From the NCBI GenBank assembly GCA_036583965.1, contig JAZBQD010000014.1, positions 63,766,395 to 63,830,394 of the forward strand: 64,000 nucleotides of DNA. Reading direction: 5' to 3'. The stretch is from Prunella strophiata (taxonomy: Eukaryota > Chordata > Aves > Passeriformes > Prunellidae). Of this stretch, positions 1 to 11,652 are shown piece by piece (the first letter of the stretch is position 1; every line of letters begins with the position of its first letter). Position numbers and translations under genes: made by a program. The notes below the pieces were generated by a model. It was not told the DNA's origin and ran no database searches. It saw nothing but the letters and a program-made list of their open reading frames with translations.

Positions 1-152
1 CTGAATAGGATGATGAGGTTGATTATCTTATAGTAGACAAAGTATAAGACTCTTATCATGGAGCATGCTTTCCTTATATATCTGAACAAGTTGCTTTCTT
101 TCAGTTACCAAAGGAAAAAAAAAAAAAATCTATCCTTTTTTTTTACTTTCAG

Positions 153-180
153 CTGCAATGAAATATGTCTGTTTCACTGG
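153..180 (+). CDS. Candidate 28-nt small exon (unidentified)
   Basis: A pyrimidine-rich tract at 129-150 ends in a consensus 3' splice site (tttcag, AG at 151-152). The 28 bases after it run into a consensus 5' splice site (gtgagt at 181-186). Two of three frames are open. One contains an ATG at 158 and reads AMKYVCFTG with two bases left over. That leftover phase fits the next candidate unit at 980-1030. No protein family is recognised. The unit is so short that chance pairing of splice motifs is a serious alternative. If real, it would be a small coding or long non-coding RNA exon. Confidence 0.13.
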
Positions 181-979
181 GTGAGTACACCCTCACATGG
201 GTGTTTCAGAGACTTCCCGTGACACAGTGTGCTGGCATTACAGCATCAGGAATTGTGGGAGGGAATGCCTTTGAACTTCCTTCTCTCTCATTTGACCCTG
301 AACACCTGCATCCTGGATGGTATCTCTCCAAGTCCGTCATGACAGTTCAATAGGAAATGGTGATCACAACAGATTCACCAAAGTCCTGCACACCAAAAGG
401 AAATAAGGGCAGGTCTCACATGAGCAATAGCTCTTTATGCTGTGCTCTTCAAAAAAGAATAATGTCATTCTGTGAGTAAAAGAACTTATATAATTGGTGT
501 GAGTTTAACACAAAGCAGTGTACCATCTCTGTTAGCTTTTTTTTTTTTTTTTTGCCAAATGCTGGCAGTATGCTTTAAGAATAAAGCTACATGTAACCAC
601 AGATTTTGCTTTTATACACATTATATATAACTATATACTTTTTTGAATTAAGGCATATATATCTTTAAAGGTAAAGTCCTTTATGCTTCATGTCAAACAT
701 GCCATTAACTGCAGAATTATTTATCATCTAGTAGATCTGATTCCAGTTTCTTGCTTTTCTGAATTTGAAAAGTGCATGTAAGATTTCTAAGGCTGATAAA
801 AGGAAATTGCACAGGTAGTTAAACTATCCCATTGGAGCAGGAAGTGAGCATGAAGAGGTCAAGGAGAAAATACAGGACAGATGGATAATAGCACTGACTT
901 TCGCCCAAGGGGGCAAATATAAATTTGGATGTATGCGCTGAGTGAGCTGGAGAGACAGAACATTTGTCTACCCTGGCAG

Positions 980-1030
980 TCTGAAATTTGCTAGTAAAGT
1001 AACCACATGTCTGGCCAGGGAAACTTCAAG
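980..1030 (+). CDS. Candidate 51-nt exon (unidentified)
   Basis: The acceptor is at 977-979 (ctaccctggcag) and the donor begins at 1031 (AAG|gtgagtga, a close match to consensus). Only the frame that takes the first base to complete a codon is open. It reads LKFASKVTTCLARETS and leaves two bases. This phase matches the end phase of the unit at 153-180, giving a 799-nt intron. The residues match no family I know. Evidence is limited to splice motifs and one open frame, so this is a hypothesis. Confidence 0.13.
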
Positions 1031-2198
1031 GTGAGTGACACAGTAAATGAAACCTGCCAAGATCTTCAATCATCCTCCTGAGGTTCAAAGTTCCACTGCA
1101 GTGGTTTGACACTGTCTTTGCTTTCAGGCACTGGGCTCCAGTGATCATGGACTGCCCTTGTATGTTATAACTGTCTAGTGATTTTTTAAAGATTGTAGGA
1201 TATTTTAGAATGTCATTTCTAAAATGAAATTTTAGAATTTCATTCATAAAGCAGTAATCCTCTCTTCAAATGTTCTAAAACAATAGGAAGTTTAAAACAA
1301 AATAAAAATATTTTCAGGATGCTTTCTGAGAAAGGATATTAGACAAAGCATGAATACTTGTTTCATGATAAATGAAGTAAGAAACAGAAAATGTCCCTAC
1401 TATTTGTAAGGATAATAACTTGCACTCAAGCTGTTAAATTTGAACATTATCAAAATATTAATATTGGCAAAACACCCCAAGAAAACCAGTATCCTTTTGA
1501 ACTTTTTAAAAAGCTCATTATTTTAAAAAGAATAAACACTTAAAGAAAATTTTTAAAAAAGAACAATTGTATTTCATTTGTTCTGACCAGAATCTTCAGT
1601 TATATAAATAGAGAAATTATAAAAATGCCTGAAGCTCCTCAGGTGTGGAGCTCTGTTTTAATTTAATCTTCAGTCCAACCTTAGATCACTGAGAAAAGTC
1701 CTTGCAGACCTTTGTGTGCTAATTGTAACCCTTCAGAAGCATTACCTATGTCCAGGGCAGTCCAAGCAGAGAAACATAAAATAGAACAGTGCATGTCAAT
1801 GTACAGTTAGATTATATGGCTGGATTAATCCTTTCTCTTCATGCTGCCAATGAGCAAAAATCTACTTTCCCCATCTTTCCCATGTTTCCATGCTTAAACT
1901 ATTCATATTTCTATATTCTTAACAATGGATATGCACTGCACACACAAAGTTGAAATTTGCCTTAGTAACTTATATTTTAAGTTTAGTGTTATGGTGCTTC
2001 CTTGTATCTAATGGATTTACAATAAAGTGAGCCAAAAGCACTTTTCAAGGTTACAGCCAAAGGATTACATAGCTTCAGTCCCATGCACACTCTGAGGAGA
2101 GATTAAAAAGGGATGTTCATAACATGAGGTAATTCCCCCCACAATGGTAACCCTTAATTAAGAAAGGGGTAACAATGAACTTGTGAGATTACACCGAA

Positions 2199-2244
2199 GG
2201 AAGTTTGAGATATTACCCAGGTCTAAAGGAAGTTGAGATATTAC
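2199..2244. repeat. Short direct repeat, about 18 bp twice
   Basis: The motif ggaagtttgagatattac at 2199-2216 recurs at 2228-2244 with one T missing, 11 bases after the first copy ends. It looks like a small local duplication. No function is indicated. Confidence 0.75.
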
Positions 2245-2731
2245 TGAGGAAATTGAAAAGTTACTGTGCTTGCTCCTGCTCTCCAGGGTGTACCTGGATC
2301 TCCCAAGGGTTACTCAGAATTCATGCAGAAGGTTGGGCTGCTGTACAAAATTAGGTACTGGGATATGGCCTGGCTGAACACTGGATGGGATGAGCATTTA
2401 GATATTCAGATCAAGGAAAACAAATATCTCAGATGTCTAAGTAGGATAAGGGAAGATTTTTCTGAGCTACTCCCCTGAATACTGCTTTCTTCAATTCCTT
2501 GCCAAGAGTGTCTCCTGTGACAGTCATTGAGAACAATTTGCATAATAGCTGTTTTTTCTTAATTCTTTTAAACACTATTCTATTGAAATTACTTACATTT
2601 AGGATTACTTTAGAAACACTGTAGCCATTGGGAAAGAACTTTTCTTAAAATATTTGCCGTTTCTCTCTTTACAGAGCTTATATTTAGCTTCCCTTAGGTA
2701 TCTTCCTCTGCAGCTGACAACATTCTAAATA

Positions 2732-2828
2732 CCTGGTTCTGGTATTTAGAATAGAATTTAGAATTCTGGTATATAATAGAATTTAGAATTCTGGTATTTA
2801 GAATAGAATTTAGAATTCCTGGTTCTGG
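2732..2828. repeat. AT-rich minisatellite, about 27-bp unit, three copies
   Basis: Three consecutive units start at 2741, 2768 and 2793. Each begins ggtat and ends with tagaatttagaattc. The middle unit is two bases shorter. The array is bracketed by cctggttctgg at both ends (from 2732 and ending at 2828), so the flank itself is duplicated. The small open frame reading through it on the - strand is a by-product of the repeat, not a gene. Confidence 0.85.
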
Positions 2829-4456
2829 AAAAGAATAACTTGAGAGAAAAAAAACCTGCAGGGCAGCCATGAGAAGCTGAAAAGTCCTTGACCTATAGTA
2901 AGTTCTGCTCAGCAACAGCCAAAACATCATTGTGATATCAGCATTATTCTCATCCTAAATCCAAACCACAGCACTGTGCCAGCTACTAGGAAGAAAATTA
3001 ACTCTGTCTCAGACAAAACCAGGACAAAACCTCTTCACTCATCTGTGCTGAATCAAGGAAGGCCTCACCAACTCAACTGATGTGCTCCTGGAGTTTTATC
3101 TGTGACATCTTTCTGGGTCTTCCCAGTCCCCACGATTCTCTCTGGATAAGAAAATCAACAATCTTTAGTCAGGGCATTTATATTTTTCTTTCATTCCACA
3201 GCTGTGCTATCCATGTGTTAGCCTCATCAGCATTATTAGGAGTTTTGTGACTATCTTGGAGATATTATTTTTTTATTTATTACTTCTTTCAGACTGTGAT
3301 TTCCAAGTACTTCTCAGAGATGCTCTACAAGCTCTCTATGGACTCTTCCATTCTCTATCCAGTTTTATAAGGTCTTATACTTTCTGCATATATCAATGTA
3401 TTTCATTAACACTGCTTGGTTTATATCCCATAAATTTAAAAATTAACAATAAAGCATTCAGGACAGAGCCTTGAACAGTACAGAGTTGGAAAATTTGCAT
3501 AATTGAAATAGCCAGACTTTGCAAATATTCTCTGAAAAAAACACATCTTGTGATAAATTCAAATAGAGCTAGTCACTAAGAACCATTATTAAAAAGCCTG
3601 CTTTGATTAACAAAATACATCTATAGTCCCTGGCACATTCTCACTGTATTACAGTAATTAAAATAGTAATAGAAAACTGATTAAAGTTGTGAAAATGAAA
3701 GACTGGCCATAACACAGAAGCTGAAGTGAAAGCATGAAGAGCATAAAGCTAATAGAAGTTATATTGCAGTTACAAGTGGAAAATAAATTCCAAAAGAATT
3801 ATCAATGTGATTTACATCTAATTAGCAGCAGAGGTCTTGCTTGAACTGGCACAATGAAAGGTAACATACATCTATACTACAGGAGTTAAATAAAATGCTT
3901 TTTCAAAAGTAGACCTTTTCAAGGATTATAATTTATGTCTTCTATGTTAAACCTTCCAAGCATGGTGGGTGTTTCCTGAAAATGCACACAAGCCACAGGC
4001 ACTAGAGGTAGAAGAATAAACATAAAAACATAATGTGCTCAAAGTTTCATAGTTTGTAAACACTGAGAAATTACTACCAGGGTTTGCAGGGCTTTTTTGG
4101 CCATTTAATAGCCAAACATGGATTGTCAAGTGTGATTAGACCATTAAATATTCTAAGTGTTAAAAAATTTGCCAAGAACCCATCTGGAATCAATAACTAC
4201 AACTCTTGGACTAAAAAGAATGATATTTTTTCGTTATCAACATTTAATGCCTTATTAAAGTTTGAAATTACTCAATTGATTTGACACATTTTTATCATTA
4301 TCTTTAGAGAAAATTCCACCCAATATGAACATCATACCTACAACAATTTATACCGTGCTGTCTGTAAGACTGTATCAGTTTATCTATGTTTCTCTCCACA
4401 TGCTCTCAGACATTAAGGGAGAGAAATTATAGAGATAAAAATTTTGTATTGGGATA

Positions 4457-4639
4457 TTACCTCATAGAGCCCTGGAACCACAGCAGGAACTGGGGCTGAG
4501 GAAGCTCTGGAAGTGATCGACTCCAACCCTCTGGAAGAGGGTTAACCTCCCAGTAGGATCAGGAGACTCCCACCCTCATCCTGCAGAGTTTAGGCTTTTC
4601 TCTGGCACAGATGACTTTCTGCTGACAGAATCCAACTGG
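4457..4639. repeat. Possible degenerate retroelement fragment next to the LTR-like block
   Basis: This stretch is clearly GC-richer than its surroundings. It carries a short phrase, gactccaaccctctg at about 4521-4535, that recalls the 'tccaaccc' core of bird CR1 3' regions. The rest does not align to CR1 in my memory. It runs directly into the LTR-like block and could be part of the same insertion. Assignment is uncertain. Confidence 0.25.
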
Positions 4640-5081
4640 ACTTTTGATGTTACTTGAACCAAACAAATACATCCCCCATCAGCCTTCTCTTACCCTGGTG
4701 GCTCACTCATTCTCTCCTGTACTATGTATTACAGCCCTCTAACCTTCACCACATGCAGGGGAATCTCTGCTTTGGCTCCTGTAGCACCTCCTCACCCTCC
4801 ATCTGCACTGACCTAGGCCTGCAGGGGTGTTTCTCTTACATATTCTCTCTTCTCCCTCTGGTTGTAACCACTGTGTTGTTATTTGGGCTTTTTTTTTCCT
4901 GCTTATGTTTTCCCAGAGGTTCTGTCTCTGTTGCTGATGGGTTCAGCCTTGGCCAGTGGTGGATCTGTCTTTGGCATTTTCTCCCTCAAACAATGGGGAA
5001 AGTTTCTGGCAGCTTCTCACAGAAACCCCCCCTGTAGTCCCCTCATCCCACCCCCACAAATCTTGCCATTCAAACCCAATA
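4640..5081 (+). mobile_element. Probable endogenous-retrovirus LTR-type fragment (songbird class)
   Basis: The text and base composition differ from the flanks: C-rich on +, with phrases such as ggttcagccttggccagtgg near 4939 and a C-rich stretch followed by ttgccattcaaacccaata at its end. I associate this run of phrases with an interspersed LTR-type repeat common in passerine genomes. The association is from memory, and I cannot give a family name. A 127-codon ORF crosses the block (4654-5037) but has no retroviral protein motif. I see no primer-binding site, no gag, pol or env, and no clear target-site duplication, so this would be a solo or truncated copy. Orientation is by recollection only. 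Confidence 0.45.
5026..5055 (-). other. G-quadruplex motif inside the LTR-like block
   Basis: On the + strand there are C runs at 5026-5032, 5039-5042, 5047-5049 and 5051-5055, separated by 6, 4 and 1 bases. The - strand therefore satisfies the canonical G3+N1-7 four-run rule. The motif sits at the 3' end of the LTR-type fragment. Confidence 0.7.
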
Positions 5082-8000
5082 GAAATTGACATTGTTACAT
5101 GAATCTCAAAATACTTATGTCTGTCCAAAAAATTTACATTTTTTAATTTAAAAAACCACAGATATTTTCTATTCTCTAGATTCACAAAACAAGTCAAGCA
5201 ATAAATCAGAATTACATTTTAGAGAATTTGAGAAAAATAGCTTCAAAACAAACATGAGAAACACTGAGATCTGAATTCTCTTATGGGTGTTTTCTAAATA
5301 ATAAATTCTGCAGTAACATTTCCTCCAAAAACTCAGTCAAATTATTTTCATATTAATCTGAAGCAAATTTGACCTTAAACATCAGTACTCCTTAGTGTAG
5401 AAATCTGCATTCTGCTTCTCTCTTTTCAGTATGAGCAGCCTAACTAAAACTTGTTGGGCATTGACTAATATATAGCTGGAAGAGCAAAATGTAGGAAATA
5501 GGTTCTGTACAACAGCACTGACAAGAGAACACATTCTAACTTTCTGTTGCTGTGTGTCTAGTAGAGGGAATCCCCTAGGATATGCATAAAATACTTTGAG
5601 GTATGAGAATCATCTACATCTAATTACTATTAAATTTCACTGAGTAAGGTAAGTAGATCAAGGTACCTAAGTCAAAGTTTATAGAGCTTGTATTTTAAAA
5701 CTGTAGCAAAAAGCAAAGAATGACAATACACCATAATTTTGGTTTTACTGTTTTCCTCTTGATTTTCACTGCTTCTCAATAAATAGTCAGTGTTTCTATA
5801 TAAATATTCAATATAATATACTTAACCAGTAGCTATTTTCCCACTTTAAATATAAAAGACTAATGTGTTTTCTTGAATGTCTTGTTTCTTGTACATCTTT
5901 TTCACATACACAGACAATTCATGAAATATTCATACTGTATCTGACACATCCATGAGAAGAACAGAATCCTACCATATGTTTAAAATACATTATAATACAA
6001 AAGGTCATGAAAAGTTGTCAGTTTTTTAATACTGTCACTTTTTTAAATGTGTGCAGTACGTTTCACCAGACATATAACATATGTGGTATATGGAAAACTC
6101 ACATTGTTTCCTTATGGGTATCTCTGCTCTCAACAATCTTCAAAAAGATGACTCAAATGACTTAAATGTAATAGATTAGGATCATCTTACAGGCTGGCTG
6201 GTAGCATTAGGAACTGGAGCAGACACAAATGGACTGCTCCATAAAGTGGCTGAAATTACAGCTGCTATAACTTATAATGGGACCCCAGGAATCTCAGTGA
6301 ACCATTTCTCCCATGAAGGCCAAATGCTGGAAATCATTTTGTATCAAGTCTCTTTAGACAAGCATGAGGAGAAATGAGATAAGCACTACTGTGGTATGGA
6401 AGCCCAATGCTCACCACATTTAGAAGTGCCACCCCTCAAAAATAAAGATATACCAAAGAATAGAAAGCTTAAATATTTTAAATTCTGCACTAGAGGAGAG
6501 CCTTGCACCTCCATGAGAACCAAGGCTTAATCATGACTCTGCTGCACCTTATTCCTCCTTCCAGTCTTATGAAGAAGCTCCTGTTTAGGAAGGGCAACAG
6601 ACCAGAGTCACAAAAACCCTTGGCCACCATCATTTCATGGTCATTATGGAGCACCACTGCCCTCTTCTGGGACTCACCCAGGGCTGTGCAGCACTGAGGG
6701 CATAGGCCCCATAAATTGACTTCCTTCCATATTCTCCTTTGGAGACTATTACCTGCTAAGTGTCTTGCTCCTCTTGGATTCTAATATAAGTAGCTGTCTG
6801 ATTAGAACCAGCTATTTCTATAGTCCCTGGTTCTATTTTCCCTAAATTGCCTCATTATCAACTGCTTAATTGTGTAATTGATCTCAAATACTTTAAATTA
6901 AAACTCTTGATTGTTTAATGTTTAATTACCTTACTTGTTGCAGAGCTGATTGTCCTCACATTTAGTCATTTATTCCCTAATAAATTTCTTAGTTGCCTAT
7001 TTTCTTCAACCCACTGTGTTCTATCTTCTAATGCAAAGTCCCTGTCCTTCTATTGTACTTAACAACTTAATTCCCAGGTGTTATTTTTTACATTTTTTGT
7101 TTTTTTCACCAGTGTAATTCTGATTTTTGCTTGCACCACTAAAAATATTTTGCTAGCTCTCAAATTTACTTTTATGCTGTCTGAGAATAATTTCTTGTGA
7201 CCTCTGCAGCATTCTTGAAGCAAGTCTTTCATTGTTAACTCATTATTGACTTTGATGACCTTCCCAGAACATCCCTATTCTCATTATACAGTCTCAGGAG
7301 ACTGTGCTCTTGGCAAATTTTCTTCTTGTCTCCGTTAGATTAGGTGCTTCTATCTCTTTTCCAGGATCTAATTATCAGGAGATTTCTGAATTCCAGACCA
7401 TAAACAACATTTGACTACCAAAAAATTTGTTAAAACATTTTTCTATGAGCTGACAAAGTTTGGCCAAATTTCCCATTTCCTTGGCAATTACAAGTTGCAA
7501 CAACAAAACCTATTTGTTTTGTGTGTTACATGGATTTCAGAAACTTATTTTAAAAAAAAAAAAAAAAACAAAACACCTCAGTTTGTACAGGATAGAAAGC
7601 TAAAATAATATAAAATGGAAGATTCTCACATAGCTCTATAATCAATTAAAATACGAAGCAGAGTGAATGATCAGTTTTTGTAATGAATAAAAATTGCAGA
7701 TTTGTTTCTGCATGAAAGTTTGAGTCTTTCCTTGTGGTTTGCATATATTCAGAAACTATGTGTAGAAAGAAGCAACTGCTGAGATAAAGTTTACTGATGC
7801 CACTAAATTATTCAGGGCACTACAGACAAAAACCTGTGGAGCAGATCTGCATGAGACCCTTACTGGAGAAAATGACAGAACATTAGAATGGCAGACAAAA
7901 TTTATTGCAGATGGATGCACCAATTCATTAGTGGTGCACATGAGAAAAACCATTCTGACCTTGCTAATAAAGTAATGGTCTCTTTTTCCCCAGGGGCAAG

Positions 8001-10760
8001 GTCTTAGAAGTGTGATATGTATTTTTATGAAAATAAGGTCTCAGTGATCAGAAGTAGACAAAAATATTAATGTTGTTAGGGAAGAGATAGAGAATAACCA
8101 AAGAGAAATCCTGAATATAAGTCTAGATATCTCTCAAGTTCCCTCCTCCTGGGAAGACGGTAAAACTAGAAAGATTAGAAGAACATTTGATAGAAAGAAT
8201 TAAATAAACTAAAACATAAGAAGACAAAACCCAGCATGATAGAAGTCTATAGAAAAAGGGATGAGGAAATTCTGGAGTCACTCTTCATTGCATTAAAATG
8301 TGCATAAAATGACTTTTGACATAGGACAATTGCTGGCTAAAGTCCCTGATGCAAAACTTGCTTACAATTCTGTGGCTATTCTGGAGAAATGCTGTAGGTA
8401 TTTAATGTAACCTCCTGTAGGTACCTGTGAATTAGACATTAATGAAGACAGGTACTGGTTTAGATGGATTTCTAATCTAACCTGATTTAACCTGTACTTA
8501 CATCTTAAAAAGCTTTCCTCATCTTATATTATAATTAAAGTTGGGATTTTTGAATTTAAATGTCATAGACTCATTAGTAATGGATTCCCATTTTCTCTGG
8601 ACAGTTTTCTTTCTTTTAATTTTCTGTTTAGATTAGAATCATGATTTTCAAGAAAAAGCATAAAAATGCTTCATATTTTTTATATTTGACTACATTTGAT
8701 TTGTGATCACTTCCTTTTGTGAGGCTTATCAAGGACAGGATTCTATAAATGTCAGAAAAGGCAAGCTCTGCAAAATACTTCTTTTTGTCATTTAGATACC
8801 TAGGTTGAATTGTAGGACTTAACTCCAGACCTAAATTGTTTGTGCTCTTTATTTTGAAAAAGGGTGTAGAACCCACAGCTATTACAGAAGTCAACCACTG
8901 CTGTGAGAACTTAAGAATTCTCCAAGTAGGTAACTGGATATTATTGATTTTGTGGGGAGAGGCTGGTCTAAGATGCCAGTTCTATGAATTTTCTCTGAGA
9001 TTAATCTTCACTATTTAGCCATTTTTTAAAATGTTCACTTTTCACAGTTTCTTTGCAAAACATGTAGTAAATACTTAATTCTGCTCAGCAATTCACCAAC
9101 ATTTTCTTTAAACAAAGAATTCTGAGCTCCAGCTAAATTGCATAAGTAATCATCAAAATGCAAAATTAGTCTTCCAGATTCTTTCCTCATTACCTGGTGA
9201 TGCCAAATGCAGTTTAGGAAAAAAGAACCAAAACAGATTAGAATAAACTCTGTCCTCAATAATACTATTCCAAGCCTGCAGTATTTCTGTTGGTCTCAAC
9301 TTGGATACAAAACAGATCAAAACCTTTGGCCAATTACTATAATGATAATATTATAGCAATGAGTTCAGAAAAACTTCATGTTTCAACACAGCTTAGTGCA
9401 AATGGATGAATGGATGAATAAGATTTTTGTTGATTATTAAAGAAATAATTTTAAAAACCATACCTGAGACCAGGTTTCTGAGTATATGGAGATTCTAACC
9501 CCCATTTTCCTCCCTCCTCAAATCACTTACACATTTGCATTTCACCTCCTTTTTAATGGAAAACTTCTTTAAATAATCCTGGCATTAAAAACCCATAAAG
9601 ATTTATAAACCAGGACATTAAAAAGGAATGTATTTATTCTGTTTAAAATTTTAATTACTAGCAAATTGTCTAGAAACATGATAACAAATATGACTTATTG
9701 TGCAGGAACAATAATTTTAATTTACTTGTCCAAGGAAATTCCAGGAATATGTAGCCCTTTTCTGTACCCATTTACTCAGTCAGCAGCCAGAAGATGCTCT
9801 GTCCTATGTGACATTGCTATCCCCAGCTGTAGACTCAGCAAAGTTCACTGTAATGACTTTGGCTTTCTAAGACACATACTATTTCTGATTAGTGAATCTA
9901 TTTCTGAGCTGGTCTGGAGCCAGCTGAGAGATAAGGACAATCTTTAAGCCTGATCCATAAATGAGAGTTATGGCTCAAAATTTGCCGGTTAGGTGAGTTT
10001 CCTCCGTTGTTCCCAGGGGAAGATGCAGTGCTGGTTCCAGCCAGAAGGATTGTCCCTACAATGGTCCCATAGATATCTTGTCACCCAGAAGAAATGGTTG
10101 TGTATTACAATCAGTTTCAAATAAAAAAGTTTCAAAGAAAGCATCTTAAAAATGTTTTAGCTTGCAGATGCTTTCTCTGAAGCATCTTCTGATATTGAGA
10201 TAATCAAAATTCTCCTACTTCAGATACTCTTTATCTTACTTCTCTCTGAGGGAGGAAGGAAATTCTAGAACAAACTGTGTGTAAAAATGGAGTGCTGATA
10301 CACATATTAAAAGATAGAAGGAACTAATATGACATCACCCAAGAAGCTTTAAGTGACCCAAATTTTTTGTGCTCAAAAATTAAACACTTCTGCCCAATCA
10401 TGGCAATTATTATCTGGAATCCCTTAGAGGAAATAATTTAACAGTAGAAGGTTTCATTCAGTGAATATGTATCTGTGAACCCAAACTAAAACAAGGAGAA
10501 AATCAATACTTCAGTTTTGACAACATATGTGAACTGAAAGGGGTTTTTAGTTTAGGACTTTGAATTGAAATGTGCATTTTTTTTTTTTTTTTCAAAGTCC
10601 ATTTTATCTTCATAGGAGAGAATAAATGAAAACAAACCTAATAACACAAATGCGCAAAAACATTATTTCTTCTGTACTTGTAGAAGAAATTGATCTGGAA
10701 TTATGGCAACAGTTTTAGGGCCTGTCTGATAAACCTGGTCAAAGGTGAGAAGCTTTGAGA
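5082..10760. other. AT-rich unique non-coding DNA
   Basis: Only short ORFs without recognisable homology occur here. A strong + strand acceptor (tctgcttctctcttttcag, AG ending at 5429) is followed about 219 nt later by a consensus donor (AAG|gtaagt at 5648). The interval between has stops in all frames, so at most it could be a non-coding or terminal exon. An 18-base A run begins at about 7551 and a 16-base T run lies at 10577-10592. Nothing else stands out. Confidence 0.65.
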
Positions 10761-10772
10761 CAGCTGCCTCAC

Positions 10773-10823
10773 CTGCCCCAGGTCCCCAAAAGGGCCAGCA
10801 GAGACAGGCACTGCCTTTCCCAT
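10773..10823 (-). CDS. Candidate start-codon exon (unidentified, weak)
   Basis: On the - strand an ATG at 10823-10821 opens a 17-codon frame, MGKAVPVSAGPFGDLGQ. It runs exactly to a good donor (CAG|gtgagg; GT at 10772-10771). The frame is closed by a stop four codons upstream of the ATG, so this could only be a first coding exon. The -3 position is T, a weak start context, but +4 is G. The stretch is a local GC-rich island (about 10730-10830) in AT-rich DNA. No family is recognised. Confidence 0.1.
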
Positions 10824-11619
10824 GGAGAGCCTGAATTACTGTCCTGTTTTATGACTTCACTGGCTGCTCATTGTAGGCAGGATTGAATCAGGCTCTGATG
10901 TCTTCAATATACAGAAATAATTAACTTGTATGTAGGAGGTGAGAACTATTTCACAAATTCTCTTGTCTCATGTACCATTGTAATGATAACTCTGACTGTT
11001 TTGAGTGGCAAAAACACTTAGCTAGTATAGTGTTTAACTACCCCACATACTTAAATGGATCTTTATTTTAGTTAAAAGGTTCTTGCTGTGTTGTCCTTGA
11101 ATCTCACACTTTCAAGATAAGGAAATTAGATTTTTGAAAGCACTTGTAAGCTTTGCCCACCTCAATATCTGACACTCAAAAATCAAAATAATGAAAGAAT
11201 TTCTATTTTTCACTATCCTGTTCAAGAGATTATTCTTTTCTTTCACTTGATGACTTTCCAGGCACAAGGCAAAGTCATTTCAAAGAGAGTGGCTATGAAT
11301 AAAGCCAAGAATCTGGATGATGAAAAGTAATTTTCCACAGTAGATGCTGAATCATCAGACAGCTCTGTTGAAGTTTGGAATTAATTGGCAAAGTATGCCT
11401 AAGTGCATGAAACTTAGGAAAGGTATCTATGCAGTTATATCTATTTAGTACTATAAATATATCTATATTGTTACTTTGAAAAGTAAATCAATTTAATCTA
11501 ATCAGTGCAAGTAATAATAATATTAATCTGTATTTGAGACGATGTGTAGAGTAGGGCTTTCTGGGTTGAGTTTTTGGTCTTTTTTTATATAGTGGAAATT
11601 TTGAAGGAGTTAAGCTACC

Positions 11620-11652
11620 TTTTTTTATTTTTTTTTTTTTTTTTTTTTTTTT
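11620..11652. repeat. Poly-T tract (T7-A-T25)
   Basis: This is a homopolymer run interrupted once at 11627. It may be a retroposon tail read on the opposite strand, but no element body is recognisable beside it. Length is likely polymorphic. Confidence 0.9.

Larger units (their letters stand above)
1..4449. other. AT-rich unique non-coding DNA, left end
   Basis: No ORF here exceeds 78 codons and none resembles a known family. The stretch holds a poly-A/poly-T pair at about 114-144, a 17-nt T run at 537-553, a short direct repeat at 2199-2244 and a minisatellite at 2732-2828. It also holds two small exon-like units listed separately. Otherwise I see only unique AT-rich sequence of intronic or intergenic character. 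Confidence 0.7.

Noticed and set aside
2266..2478. 70-codon ORF beginning with a collagen-like GVPGSPKG after an acceptor-like ctctccag
   Set aside because: The Gly-X-Y pattern does not continue, no good donor follows, and the remainder resembles nothing known.
4654..5037. Longest ORF in the window (127 codons), leucine/serine rich
   Set aside because: It lies within the LTR-like block, has no retroviral or other domain, and its hydrophobic look comes from T- and C-rich DNA.
9460..9520. - strand donor CAG|GTATGG with an open frame upstream
   Set aside because: The sequence before it is purine-rich, with no usable acceptor.
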